Positions 41,359-50,683 of a stretch of DNA of 64,000 bases are shown here, in pieces. Below the pieces are notes generated by a model that saw only the letters and a list, made by a program, of their open reading frames with translations, did not search any database and was not told where the DNA came from. The DNA is taken from assembly GCF_900183975.1 (NCBI RefSeq), contig NZ_LT853882.1, positions 1,667,501-1,731,500 on the forward strand, read 5' to 3'. The position numbers and the translations under genes were made by a program. The stretch is from Xanthomonas fragariae (GTDB taxonomy: Bacteria > Pseudomonadota > Gammaproteobacteria > Xanthomonadales > Xanthomonadaceae). How positions within the stretch are numbered: the stretch's first letter is position 1; each line of letters opens with the position of its first letter.

Positions 41359-44300
41359 TCAGCGTGGGTGAGTGGCTTGCCAGTCTCGCAGCGAGGCTTC
41401 GGCGCGACGGAAGTCGAAATCTTCGACCGCGCGTTGCAGTGCTTCCTGCAAGTTGCGCGATAAACGGGGCGCGCAGATCAGCAGCGCTTGGTCGATTTTG
41501 TCGGCATCGTCGCTGGCGAAGGCCGCTTCGAGAATCTGCACGCTGTCGGCGTCCAGTGCGATGCCCTGGTCTTCGGTTGCCTCGTCACTGTCGCTGCTGT
41601 GCAGAAACGCGTGGATTGCCTCGGCGGTGCGCTGCATGGTGTCCTTCAACGCAATCAATGAGCTGGTGATGTCCTGGCCTTCGTCGATACGTGTTTCCAG
41701 ATCGCCGGCCGCACCAGCCAGCGCCGGTAGCGCCAGCGTGCCGGCGCCACCACGCAGCTTGTGCGCCATGGCGCCGATGGCCGATAGCTCGTTATTGCGT
41801 AGATGCTCGGCCGCCACCTCGGCTGGGTCCGGATTGTCGCGCAGCAACTTGAGCAGATAACGCGCGTAAGGCTCGCGTTCGCGCCACAGGCTGCGCGCAC
41901 GTGTGGCATCCAGAAGTTCCGGATCGCTGTGCTCCCACTCCGGGCCGGCGTACCCCTCGGTCTCGTGGGGGAGCGACGGAATACGCGGCATGCCCGGTTG
42001 CAAAAAGTGGCGAATGGCGGTCACCAGTTCTTCGACGTTGAATGGCTTGGCGATAAAACCATTCATGCCGGCTTCCAGCGCTTTTTCCTGCTGCGGCCGG
42101 AACGCACCGGCGGTCAACGCGATCACCGGAAGGCTGGCCAGGGCAGGGATCTGCCGTAGCCGGCGCGTGGCCTCGTAACCATCCACCACCGGCATTTGTA
42201 CGTCCATCAATACCAGATGGAACAGGTCCGGAGCGCGTTTGAGCGTGCTGACCGCCTGTTCGCCATCGTGCGCGACGGTGACCATGGCACCTTCGCCTTC
42301 GAGAATGCGCTGTGCTACTTCGCAGTTGATCTCGCTGTCGTCGACCAACAGCAGATGCGCGCCTTCCAGGCGACGCGCGGCAAAGGTGGGCGTGGCCAGC
42401 CGCGCGCCGGGGCGCTCGTCGACCAGTTGTTCGACCAGGCGATGCAACGCGGCGCTGGTCACCGGCTTGGTCATCACCGCATCCAGATCCTGTTGCTCGG
42501 GATGCTGTTCCAGCAGGCGGCGCTCGTAGGCAGTGACCATCACGATCACCGGATGCGGCCTCGGTACGGCACGTGCGCGGATCTGGCGCGCAATCGCCAC
42601 GCCGTCGATGTCCGGCATGCGCCAGTCGAGCAGGAAGATGTCGTAGGGCTGGTTGGCCTGTTCGATCGCCTGCAACGCGGCCTGGCCGCTGGCCACTGCA
42701 TCCACGCGCCAGCCGAGTTCGGTGGCGATCCTCACCAAGTTGTGGAGCGCGGCATCGTGGTCGTCGGCAATCAACGCACGTGGCATCGCTTCGGGCGGCA
42801 GCGCGGGCAGGTCGCGTTGTGCCTGCGGCGGCGCGGATTTTTCCAGCGTCACTACAAAATAGAACTCGCTGCCGCGGCCGGGCACGCTTTCTACTTCCAG
42901 CTCGCCGCCCATCAATTCGATCAGGCGCCGGCTGATGGTCAAGCCCAATCCGCTGCCGCCGTAGTGCCGGCTGGTGGAGGTATCGGCCTGAAGAAACGGG
43001 GAAAAGATCAGGCTCTGCTTTTCCTTGGAGATGCCGATGCCGGTGTCGCGCACCGAGAACAGCAGCTTGAGTTTGTTGGGATCGCCACTGGGGAAACGCC
43101 GCACCGACACCACCACTTCGCCTTGCTCGGTGAATTTGATCGCGTTGCCGACCAGGTTGACCAGCACCTGATTGATACGCAGCGCATCGCCAAGCAGCCA
43201 GCGGCTATCGCGCGGCAACGGTTCGACGATCATCTCCACCGGCTTGGCGCTGAGCGAGGAACGCATCAGGTCGGCGATGTTGTCGAACAGTTGATTGAGA
43301 TCGAACGGTGCACGTTCCAGATCGATGCGGCCGGCTTCGATCTTGGAGAAGTCCAGGATGTCGTTAATGATTTCCAACAGCGTGCGCGCGGAGCGATCGA
43401 TCTTGGTGACCATGTCCTGGGCGGCGCCGGGCAGTTCGCTACGCTGAAGCAGATACAGCATGCCCAGGATGGCGTTCATCGGCGTGCGGATCTCGTGGCT
43501 CATATTGGCCAGGAAATCGGACTTTGACTGGTTGGCGCTCTTTGCCGCATCCATTGCCAGACGCAGCTGTTTTTCGTGCAGCTTCTGCTCGGTGAGATCC
43601 ACTGCCATGCCCAGGTAGCCGATTACCTGATCGTGATCGTCGCGCAAGGTGCTCAAGGTCAGCAGAACCGGCAGGCGGCGACCGTCCTGGCTGACATACG
43701 TCCACTCGCTGGTGTCGCTGCGGCCCAGGCTGGTCAGCGCGGCGACCGCTTCCAACGTATGCGCCACCGGGGTGCCGGTCTGGTCGGAGAGCATATGCGC
43801 GCGCTCCTGCAATTCTTCCGGCTCGACAAACTGGCTGGCCTTGCGCCGGCCAATGACGTCTTCGGCGTTGTAGCCCAGCAGTTTTTCTGCGGCGGGATTG
43901 AACAGTGTGACAAAGCCGCTGGAGTCGGTGGCGATGATGGCGTAACCGGCATGCGCCAGAATCGCGCGCTGCAGCACCGAAAACTTCACCAGCTCGCTGG
44001 TGCGTTCGGCCACCTGGTGTTCGAGTGAAGCGTTGAGATCGATGATGCGCTGATGCGAGCGCAGGCGTTCGGAGATGTCGCGGAAGAAATGCGAGTGCCC
44101 ACTAAGCGTGCCTTCGCGTTCTATTATGGGCGCTTTGCTCGCTAGCACGTAGACTTGGTGGCCATTGCGATGACGCATGCTCTGCGCCGCAGCCACAGTC
44201 GCCGGATGCGCATCGTCGGCGTGGTCGATCTCCGGCACTGCATACGGTTGCGGCGAGAGTAGCGTCGTCAGGTCCTGGCCGATCGCTTCCTCGCAGGTGT

Positions 44301-45453
44301 AACCGAACATTGCCTCGGCAGCCGGGTTCCAATGTGTGATGCGCCCGTCCGGGGTTTCGGCAACGATCGCCTCGCTGGAATGGCTGACCAGTGCGGCCAG
44401 TTCCATCTGCTTGCGCAGCACTTCTTCGCGGCGCAGTCCGTTACTGAAATACAGCGCCAGCAAAGCGGCAAACAGCACCGATAAGGCCATCACCAACCCG
44501 CCGATCAGCCAGGGCGAAGTTTGATTGAGCGAGGCGACGAAGCTGGCGGTGGGGTGGGCGGTGATGACCCAGGTACGGCCGTAGATCCGCAACAACCGCA
44601 CCACCGGCGGACGCCGTGCACTGTCGCTTGCCGGGGTGCCGCTGCGATAGAAATTGTGGGTCGGCTCGTTGCGGTCGGACAGATCCAGCGCCACATCATT
44701 GCGCTCGCCCAGCGCGCTTTGCACCATCTGCTCGACGCTGAAAGGCGCATACACCCAGCCGGTGGTGGCGACCATGCGGTTTTGCGGCGTCTGCAGCGGC
44801 ATACCTTCGCGGTAGACCGCCAGCAACACCAGAAAGCCGGTCTCGCTGGGAACGCGGTAGCTAGACAGCGAGATCGGCGAGGTCATGATCGGCTCGCCGC
44901 TACGTGAGGCCTGCAAGGCCGCAGCGCGACGTCGGGGTTCGGAGGCGATATCCAGACCGAGCGGGTGGTTGCCCGAAGATTCCGGCTCGAAATACAACAC
45001 AATGTAACGCTCGCCATCCCACGGCGCCAACGGACGCCGATGGATGTCCGGCGCGCCGTCGGCACGCGCGGCCTGCAGAAACGCCGCTTCGTCGGCGGGT
45101 GCGACACGATGGATATAGCCGTAACCCAACACCCCGGGAAACTCGCGCGGATAATCCCGCGAGCGGCTGTACAAGGTGAAGCGCTCTCGACTGATGACCC
45201 CGCTGCCGGCACCGATCACTGCACCGCGTGCGCCGCGCAAGCCGTGCTCGAACGTATACATGCGCTCGCTGATATTACGCGTCAGAGTGAGCACGACACG
45301 TTGAAAACGTTGCTCGCGCTCGAGCTCGTTATGCCGCTGCAGCGAAACCCCGGTGACGATGGCGGCAATCAAACCTGCGGTCAGGACCAGCAATGCACCA
45401 AAAAAAGACCGGCGCCCGTACTTCCTGTGCAGATCCCAGCTGCCATTCGGCAT
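41359..45453 (-). CDS. CHASE-PAS-PAS hybrid histidine kinase with two receivers and HPt
   Basis: 1364 residues. Membrane helix at about 15-37, periplasmic CHASE domain, second helix near 310-335, and two PAS domains (FGYTCEEAIG; LLGYNAEDVIG). A HisKA with His653 in FLANMSHEIRTPMN is followed by an HATPase with NLVGNAIKF, DTGIGIS and GSGLGLTIS. Receiver 1 (Asp943), receiver 2 (Asp1084) and a C-terminal HPt (His1231 in MAHKLRGGAG) follow. ATG 45453 is used because an AAGGAT site lies upstream; the frame extends a further 117 bp without one. The ligand of the CHASE domain is unknown. Confidence 0.93.
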   Translation of the reverse strand: MPNGSWDLHRKYGRRSFFGALLVLTAGLIAAIVTGVSLQRHNELEREQRFQRVVLTLTRNISERMYTFEHGLRGARGAVIGAGSGVISRERFTLYSRSRDYPREFPGVLGYGYIHRVAPADEAAFLQAARADGAPDIHRRPLAPWDGERYIVLYFEPESSGNHPLGLDIASEPRRRAAALQASRSGEPIMTSPISLSSYRVPSETGFLVLLAVYREGMPLQTPQNRMVATTGWVYAPFSVEQMVQSALGERNDVALDLSDRNEPTHNFYRSGTPASDSARRPPVVRLLRIYGRTWVITAHPTASFVASLNQTSPWLIGGLVMALSVLFAALLALYFSNGLRREEVLRKQMELAALVSHSSEAIVAETPDGRITHWNPAAEAMFGYTCEEAIGQDLTTLLSPQPYAVPEIDHADDAHPATVAAAQSMRHRNGHQVYVLASKAPIIEREGTLSGHSHFFRDISERLRSHQRIIDLNASLEHQVAERTSELVKFSVLQRAILAHAGYAIIATDSSGFVTLFNPAAEKLLGYNAEDVIGRRKASQFVEPEELQERAHMLSDQTGTPVAHTLEAVAALTSLGRSDTSEWTYVSQDGRRLPVLLTLSTLRDDHDQVIGYLGMAVDLTEQKLHEKQLRLAMDAAKSANQSKSDFLANMSHEIRTPMNAILGMLYLLQRSELPGAAQDMVTKIDRSARTLLEIINDILDFSKIEAGRIDLERAPFDLNQLFDNIADLMRSSLSAKPVEMIVEPLPRDSRWLLGDALRINQVLVNLVGNAIKFTEQGEVVVSVRRFPSGDPNKLKLLFSVRDTGIGISKEKQSLIFSPFLQADTSTSRHYGGSGLGLTISRRLIELMGGELEVESVPGRGSEFYFVVTLEKSAPPQAQRDLPALPPEAMPRALIADDHDAALHNLVRIATELGWRVDAVASGQAALQAIEQANQPYDIFLLDWRMPDIDGVAIARQIRARAVPRPHPVIVMVTAYERRLLEQHPEQQDLDAVMTKPVTSAALHRLVEQLVDERPGARLATPTFAARRLEGAHLLLVDDSEINCEVAQRILEGEGAMVTVAHDGEQAVSTLKRAPDLFHLVLMDVQMPVVDGYEATRRLRQIPALASLPVIALTAGAFRPQQEKALEAGMNGFIAKPFNVEELVTAIRHFLQPGMPRIPSLPHETEGYAGPEWEHSDPELLDATRARSLWREREPYARYLLKLLRDNPDPAEVAAEHLRNNELSAIGAMAHKLRGGAGTLALPALAGAAGDLETRIDEGQDITSSLIALKDTMQRTAEAIHAFLHSSDSDEATEDQGIALDADSVQILEAAFASDDADKIDQALLICAPRLSRNLQEALQRAVEDFDFRRAEASLRDWQATHPR

Positions 45454-45602
45454 GTTCGATCCTTTGCCTTGCCTGTTGCGTGCCCAGTGCCTTGGCCGAC
45501 AGTGATGTCGGCCTCGTGGTACCGCTTGACGATGATCTGTATGTGCGCAGCTTCCCCTATGCCTGCACACTAACCCGGTGTGCGATCAACGTCTTCAGTG
45601 AA

Positions 45603-46907
45603 TCAGAACGACAGCCAGATCGACAGTGCGTGAAGAACAAGGCCAATCAATCCACCGACCAACGTTCCATTGAAGCGAATGTATTGCAGATCGCGTCCGA
45701 CACCCAATTCCAATTGTTCGACGAGGTGACGTTCGTCCCAACTTTTCATCGTCGATGCAATATGTTTGGTCACCGATGTACGCAATCGTGCAGTGAGCTT
45801 GTCTGCGGCCTGCAACATATGCTGGTTAAGTGCTTCACGTAGAGACGGATCCTGCGACAAGGCCTGACCGAGCGATTGCATTGAGCGCTCCATGTGCGCG
45901 GCCATCGACGATTGTTCGCGCGCCAGGTCATTGCGCAGTGCGTCGCGAATCTCGCCCCACAGTCCTTGCACATACTCCTGCAGTGCCGGATGTTCGATCG
46001 CGCGTTGCTTGAGCTCTTCCACCCGCACGGCCATTTCCGGCTCATCGCGCAGGCGCGCGATGTAGCGCTGCAACCACGCTTCATAGTCGAGCCTGATCGG
46101 ATGCTCGGGCGTTTTAAGGATGTCCTGCAGCTCTTCGATCGCAGCGCGCGCCATGCGATCGGCCAGGCTGTCGCCGATCTCTTCGATCGGCTTGACCCAG
46201 TTCACCGTGCCGACCAACTTGGGCCACTCGCGCCGCGCGTAACGCACGATCAGCGCAGAGGCGCGTGTCTTGACCTGTTCCTGGTCCAGCCATTCGCCCA
46301 GGCGCAGCAACACTTCGTCCAGCAGTTTCTGATGGCGCCCGTCAGTGGTGAGTAACGCCATGACATCGCCGACGGTGGCGGCAGCATTCCATTTGCGCAG
46401 ACGGTCGACCACGAAGCTCTGAATGGCGCGCCGCACCGCCGCTTCGTCCAGCAGCTCCAGTGCCTGCAACATCCAGCTGCGTGCCATCTGCGCGAGCATG
46501 CGCGCCTGCTCGGGCTTTGCCAGCCATTCGCCCAAGCGGCTGGCTGGGTCGAAGATGCGCAGCTTTTCCATTAGTGAAGCCGGCGCCAGGAACTGGTCGC
46601 GCACGAACACGGCCAGGCCATCGGCAAGACGGTCCTTGCCACGTGGCAGGATCGCGGTATGCGGAATCGGCAAGCCCATCGGCCGGCGGAACAGCGCCAC
46701 CACTGCAAACCAGTCGGCCAGTGCGCCGACCGTGGCCGCCTCGCAGAAGGCCGACACCCATGCCCACACGCCTTGTTCACCCATCAGGTGACTGACGACA
46801 AAGCCGGAGAACATCGCTTGCAGCAGAGCGACCGCCAACAGCTTCATGCGCTGCAGCTGGGCACGACGCGGATCGATGGGACTGGGAGTGCTAACGCTTG
46901 GTTCCAT
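45603..46907 (-). CDS. DUF445 family membrane protein
   Basis: 434 residues. Hydrophobic N-terminal helix (LLAVALLQAMFSGFVVSHLMG), the family signature GALADWFAVVALFRRPMGLPIPHTAILPR (in parts GALADWFAVVALFRRP and GLPIPHTAILPR), and a long helical middle. A C-terminal membrane helix begins at FNGTLVGGLIGLVLH. DUF445 proteins (YjiN type) are anchored in the inner membrane; no function is established. It is unlinked in phase to the kinase pair upstream (150-bp gap). Confidence 0.9.
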   Translation of the reverse strand: MEPSVSTPSPIDPRRAQLQRMKLLAVALLQAMFSGFVVSHLMGEQGVWAWVSAFCEAATVGALADWFAVVALFRRPMGLPIPHTAILPRGKDRLADGLAVFVRDQFLAPASLMEKLRIFDPASRLGEWLAKPEQARMLAQMARSWMLQALELLDEAAVRRAIQSFVVDRLRKWNAAATVGDVMALLTTDGRHQKLLDEVLLRLGEWLDQEQVKTRASALIVRYARREWPKLVGTVNWVKPIEEIGDSLADRMARAAIEELQDILKTPEHPIRLDYEAWLQRYIARLRDEPEMAVRVEELKQRAIEHPALQEYVQGLWGEIRDALRNDLAREQSSMAAHMERSMQSLGQALSQDPSLREALNQHMLQAADKLTARLRTSVTKHIASTMKSWDERHLVEQLELGVGRDLQYIRFNGTLVGGLIGLVLHALSIWLSF

Positions 46908-46997
46908 GCGCTAAGTGTACCTAGTCGCGTGCAGGCGGTATGTCCACGGCAGCGCGTTGCGCTGCGGGCAACACCCAACGGAAGCATGCTGTTGCCT

Positions 46998-47064
46998 CGC
47001 AGGAGCGCCCGTGACGCGATGGGGTGACCGAGTCGGCCTGGCAGCGGCTAGATGCGCTCCTACG
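46998..47064. repeat. REP-like palindromic repeat
   Basis: Arms CGCAGGAGCGC and GCGCTCCTACG enclose about 45 bp. The left half (AGGAGCGCCCGTGACGCGAT) resembles the widespread GTAGGAGCGC REP family of xanthomonads and pseudomonads. It is a single unit in the gap between DUF445 and the small coiled-coil gene. Confidence 0.55.
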
Positions 47065-47105
47065 AGCAGCTGCGTTGCTTGCGCCAGGCAGGCGATCGGT
47101 CGTGC

Positions 47106-47326
47106 CTAGCTGCGCAAACGCTCCAACTGCGATTGCAGCGCAGCAACGTTGGAGTGCAGTGCGGCGTTTTCATCTTCCAGCTCGGTGATGCGGCGCTGCA
47201 GGGCTTTCACGTCACAGTGTTCGGCTTCGCCACCGTCGGCCTCGTCCGGCTTGTCAGCGCCTCGTGCTCGTCGGGCGTCAGCGGGTCGATGTAGGCCTTG
47301 AGTTCTTCTTTGACAACGCTGTTCAT
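47106..47326 (-). pseudogene. Small coiled-coil protein gene with a frameshift
   Basis: From ATG 47326 the frame reads MNSVVKEELKAYIDPLTPDE and HEAL, then drifts into nonsense (TSRTRPTV) and stops. The other minus frame continues sensibly from the same point with DKPDEADGGEAEH and ends with the heptad-patterned RITELEDENAALHSNVAALQ to a TAG at 47106. One missing base near 47250 joins the two into a protein of about 74 residues. Function unknown; the end is a short coiled coil. A sequencing error is possible. Confidence 0.6.
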
Positions 47327-47492
47327 GCGGCAACTGCGGTAAGTGCGGGGCGGGCATTGTAGTGAGCCACTACTTGATCCTGTCAGCTTCGGCGCGCATG
47401 CCGTTTGCGATGCGCTGGCGTCGGAGCCAAGCGGCGGTTCGGCTAGACTGGCGCCGGAACGTTCCATTGCGTTGCGCGAGGATGATGTTGGT

Positions 47493-50400
47493 ATGGCAGA
47501 CCCGTTCGATCAGGCAGTTCTCGACTATTGGCACAGCGTCGAATTTTTCAACGTCTACGATCTCGACGAGCAATTGGAGGAAGCCCGCAAAAGAGGGCCT
47601 GTGCATCTGCTTGGACCGGAACAAATGGTTGACGGCACGTGGCAATCGGCGAGCGATGCGCCGCGGCTGCTGTATCTGCTGCCTTTCCGCGCGACGGAAG
47701 CAACCCGGATTGTCGCAGCACAGCTTTCGGGGCCGGCACTGTCGTCCATTGCCCATGCGCGCGATAGTGAATTGTCTGCGGATGGCTACACATGCTTTGC
47801 GAAACTCAAGCTCAGTGCCGATGGGCGTCCGAACGTTGACGGAATCAGCTTTTCTGCATTGCCATGGGCCATGGGCCAGCTGCAGGCAGGATCGCTGGAT
47901 CGTCTGTCGATGGATCAGTTCAAAACCGCCGCTGACGCGCTCACGTTCGAGCTGAAGCAGGTGCTCTGTGCCGGCACGGCGGTATTCGATGCGGCTGCGC
48001 TGTCGGCGTTGGTGGAGCGGCTGGTGCAGTGGGCGGGCTACCGGCCGCCCGCCGGCAGTGCATGGGCGTGGATTGTGGTGTTGCAGAAGCCGGCCCGGCC
48101 TGCCTCGTCCGCACCTCAGGCCGACTCCGCCGCTAACGACGACGATGCCTCGGGCGAAGACGAAGGTGAGGATCTGCCGATACTCAACAGTTTCTTCGTC
48201 CACGACCTCAATCAGGCCATGTGCGCGCTCAGGCAACCGGCGCCGCCGCGTGCATTGCGGGCCTATCTGGCTGATACCGATGTGCAAAAGCTGGATCTGG
48301 ACAGTCCACAGGGGCAGTCGCACGTTCTGGAAACGCTGCGACCAGGCAATGCCATCGGCGGCCGTTGGCCATCGCTGCCGGGCCAATGCCAGTCGCTGAT
48401 GCAGCAGTTCGCCTTGAACAAAATGAAGTCGCTCGAACCCGGCCAGATTCTGGCGGTCAACGGGCCGCCGGGAACCGGCAAGACCACGTTGCTGCGCGAT
48501 CTGGTCGCGCATCTGGTGGTGGAGCGCGCCGGTGTGCTGGCAGGGCTGAGCAATGCTAGGCAGGGATTGTCGACCGAGACGTTGGAGATGGATGTGTTTG
48601 GCAAGCGCGCGTACAAACTGGCGCCCGCGTTGACCGGCTATGAAATCGTGGTCGCCTCCACCAACAACGGCGCGGTCGAGAATCTATCGTTGGAGCTGCC
48701 GCAATGCAGCGGCATCGATCCGGCGTTGCTTGACTCCTTGCGCTATTTTCAGCCGGTTGCCACCAAGTATGCCGGCAGTCATGCCAGCAAATGCTGGAAG
48801 GCTCCGCAGCCGTCGGTGTGGGGCCTGATTTCCGCTGCGCTTGGCAAGAAAGCCAACTGCGCGCGCTTCGAGGATATTTTCAGTTACCGCTCGGTCAAGC
48901 CGGACGAGCGGCCGCATAGCTATGTGCCAAAAGCCGCTGTGGATCATGCTGCCTGGGAGAAAGTCGATGCCCAGACCTATTGGCGCTACCGCAAAAAGCT
49001 CACTGCGCCAACGAGTTTCAGGGCTGCGCAGAAGAAATTCACCGACGCGCGGGCTGCATATGAGAAAGAACATGCAGCGCTCGTGCGCCTGGAAGCGGCA
49101 CTGCGTCAGGTGCAGGCCGACTGGGAGCACGTGCGCGTTTTATGCGACGGTCTGCCAGAGTTTGATCCACTGCGCTTGACCGAACTCGCAGCAGCGGCAG
49201 GCGGTCTGGCGCAACGCGCGCAGGAAGACGCAGACAGTCTTGAGCGCCGCATGCCGCCGAAATGGTTGCGCTGGCTGTTGCAGATCTTCAACGCCAAGCG
49301 CTACCGGCAGTGGTGCGCGTATCGCGATCTTGCGCTGGCGCTGCGCCGGCTTGCGCAGGACACCGAGGTAGTGGCGCAGCAATGCGCAGCTGCCGATGTT
49401 GCAATCTGGGATGGCAATGCCCTGGACAGTCATGCCAATCAGGCCAACGCGTTCTGGCAAGGACCGCGCCTGAATCGGTTGCGCAATGCACTGTTCGCTG
49501 CTGCCATGGCCTTGCACGAAGCGTTCTTCCTGGAGGCGCAGCCATACATCGCCTCCGCGATTTCCGATCTTCCGTCACACCCGGCCGCATCCGGCAACGA
49601 TGCAAAGGCGCTGTGGCAATGGTTGTTCATGCTGACACCGGTGGTGTCGACCACGTTTGCCTCGGTGCGTCGCCAGTTCGCCGGCATCGGCAGCGAAGAC
49701 CTGGGCTGGCTGATCGTCGATGAAGCAGGCCAGGCGCCACCGCAGGCTGCGGTGGGCGCCATCATGCGCGCGCAGCGTGTGGTGGTGGTGGGCGATCCGC
49801 TGCAAATTCCGCCAGTGGTGACCCACAGCACGCGTTTGTTGCAGGTGCTTGGCGATCATTGGCTGAAGCAGCGGCATGCGCGGTATGCGATGGACAAGCA
49901 TTCGGTGCAGACCTTGGCCGATCGAGGCTATGCCTTTGGCGTACGCCATCCCAACAGTCCGGAGAGTTTCATCGGCGTGCCGTTGGTGATGCATCGTCGC
50001 TGCGACGCGCCGATGTTCGGGATCGCCAATCAGATCGCCTATGCCAACCGGATGAAGCATGCCAAGAACGGCGGTGCCGCCGACCATCCGACGCTGGGGC
50101 CGAGCAGTTGGTGGCATGTCGATGCGATGAGCGAGGACGGCAGCAAATTCGTGCTTGCGCAGGCGCAACGACTGTTCGCTGCGCTGGTGGATCTGTACAT
50201 CAGTCAGGCGACCACGCGCGATCAGCGCATACCGGATGTCTTCGTGATTACACCATTTCGGGAGGTCAAGCGAGGCCTGTGCGCGCTGCTCTGCGAGCGG
50301 GCCAACTGGGTCCAGGCGCTTGCCGGCAGATCGCTGCCGGCGCCGACGAAAGCAAATCTGGAGCAGCTGGCCTCTAACATCGGCACTGTGCACACCTTCC

Positions 50401-50624
50401 AGGGCAAGGAGCGCGACATCGTGTTCTTCGTGCTCGGCTGCGATTCAAGCCATTCCGGGGCGATCGATTGGGCCAGCAACGAGCCCAATATTCTCAATGT
50501 CGCAGTCACCCGGGCCAAGAAACATTTGTATGTGATCGGCGATCGCAAGCTTTGGGGCAATAAACGCTATTTCGATACCGCACTGGCCATGTTGAAGGAC
50601 TTCCACGCTGGGTGTGCCGTTTGA
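47493..50624 (+). CDS. Superfamily 1 (Upf1/DNA2-like) helicase with large insertion
   Basis: 1043 residues. Walker A GPPGTGKT at 324-331, Walker B D743-E-A-G followed by motif III VVVVGDPLQIPPV, motif V VHTFQGKERDIVFF and motif VI NVAVTRAKKHLYVIGD near 1002-1017. All helicase motifs look intact. About 320 N-terminal residues have no domain I recognise. More than 400 residues separate motifs I and II, including a charged helical stretch (about 535-650) likely to be a coiled coil. No nuclease motif was seen. ATG 47493 is preceded by GCGAGGATG. No partner gene is evident. Confidence 0.88.
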   Translation: MADPFDQAVLDYWHSVEFFNVYDLDEQLEEARKRGPVHLLGPEQMVDGTWQSASDAPRLLYLLPFRATEATRIVAAQLSGPALSSIAHARDSELSADGYTCFAKLKLSADGRPNVDGISFSALPWAMGQLQAGSLDRLSMDQFKTAADALTFELKQVLCAGTAVFDAAALSALVERLVQWAGYRPPAGSAWAWIVVLQKPARPASSAPQADSAANDDDASGEDEGEDLPILNSFFVHDLNQAMCALRQPAPPRALRAYLADTDVQKLDLDSPQGQSHVLETLRPGNAIGGRWPSLPGQCQSLMQQFALNKMKSLEPGQILAVNGPPGTGKTTLLRDLVAHLVVERAGVLAGLSNARQGLSTETLEMDVFGKRAYKLAPALTGYEIVVASTNNGAVENLSLELPQCSGIDPALLDSLRYFQPVATKYAGSHASKCWKAPQPSVWGLISAALGKKANCARFEDIFSYRSVKPDERPHSYVPKAAVDHAAWEKVDAQTYWRYRKKLTAPTSFRAAQKKFTDARAAYEKEHAALVRLEAALRQVQADWEHVRVLCDGLPEFDPLRLTELAAAAGGLAQRAQEDADSLERRMPPKWLRWLLQIFNAKRYRQWCAYRDLALALRRLAQDTEVVAQQCAAADVAIWDGNALDSHANQANAFWQGPRLNRLRNALFAAAMALHEAFFLEAQPYIASAISDLPSHPAASGNDAKALWQWLFMLTPVVSTTFASVRRQFAGIGSEDLGWLIVDEAGQAPPQAAVGAIMRAQRVVVVGDPLQIPPVVTHSTRLLQVLGDHWLKQRHARYAMDKHSVQTLADRGYAFGVRHPNSPESFIGVPLVMHRRCDAPMFGIANQIAYANRMKHAKNGGAADHPTLGPSSWWHVDAMSEDGSKFVLAQAQRLFAALVDLYISQATTRDQRIPDVFVITPFREVKRGLCALLCERANWVQALAGRSLPAPTKANLEQLASNIGTVHTFQGKERDIVFFVLGCDSSHSGAIDWASNEPNILNVAVTRAKKHLYVIGDRKLWGNKRYFDTALAMLKDFHAGCAV

Positions 50625-50683
50625 TTGCGGCATGCTGAACAGCAAGATCTGTTCGCAATCAAGTCCCTGCAATCGGAGCAAAT

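Noticed and set aside
42196..43527. A 443-residue plus-strand frame opposite the hybrid kinase
   Set aside because: Shadow of a kinase with every catalytic motif on the other strand.
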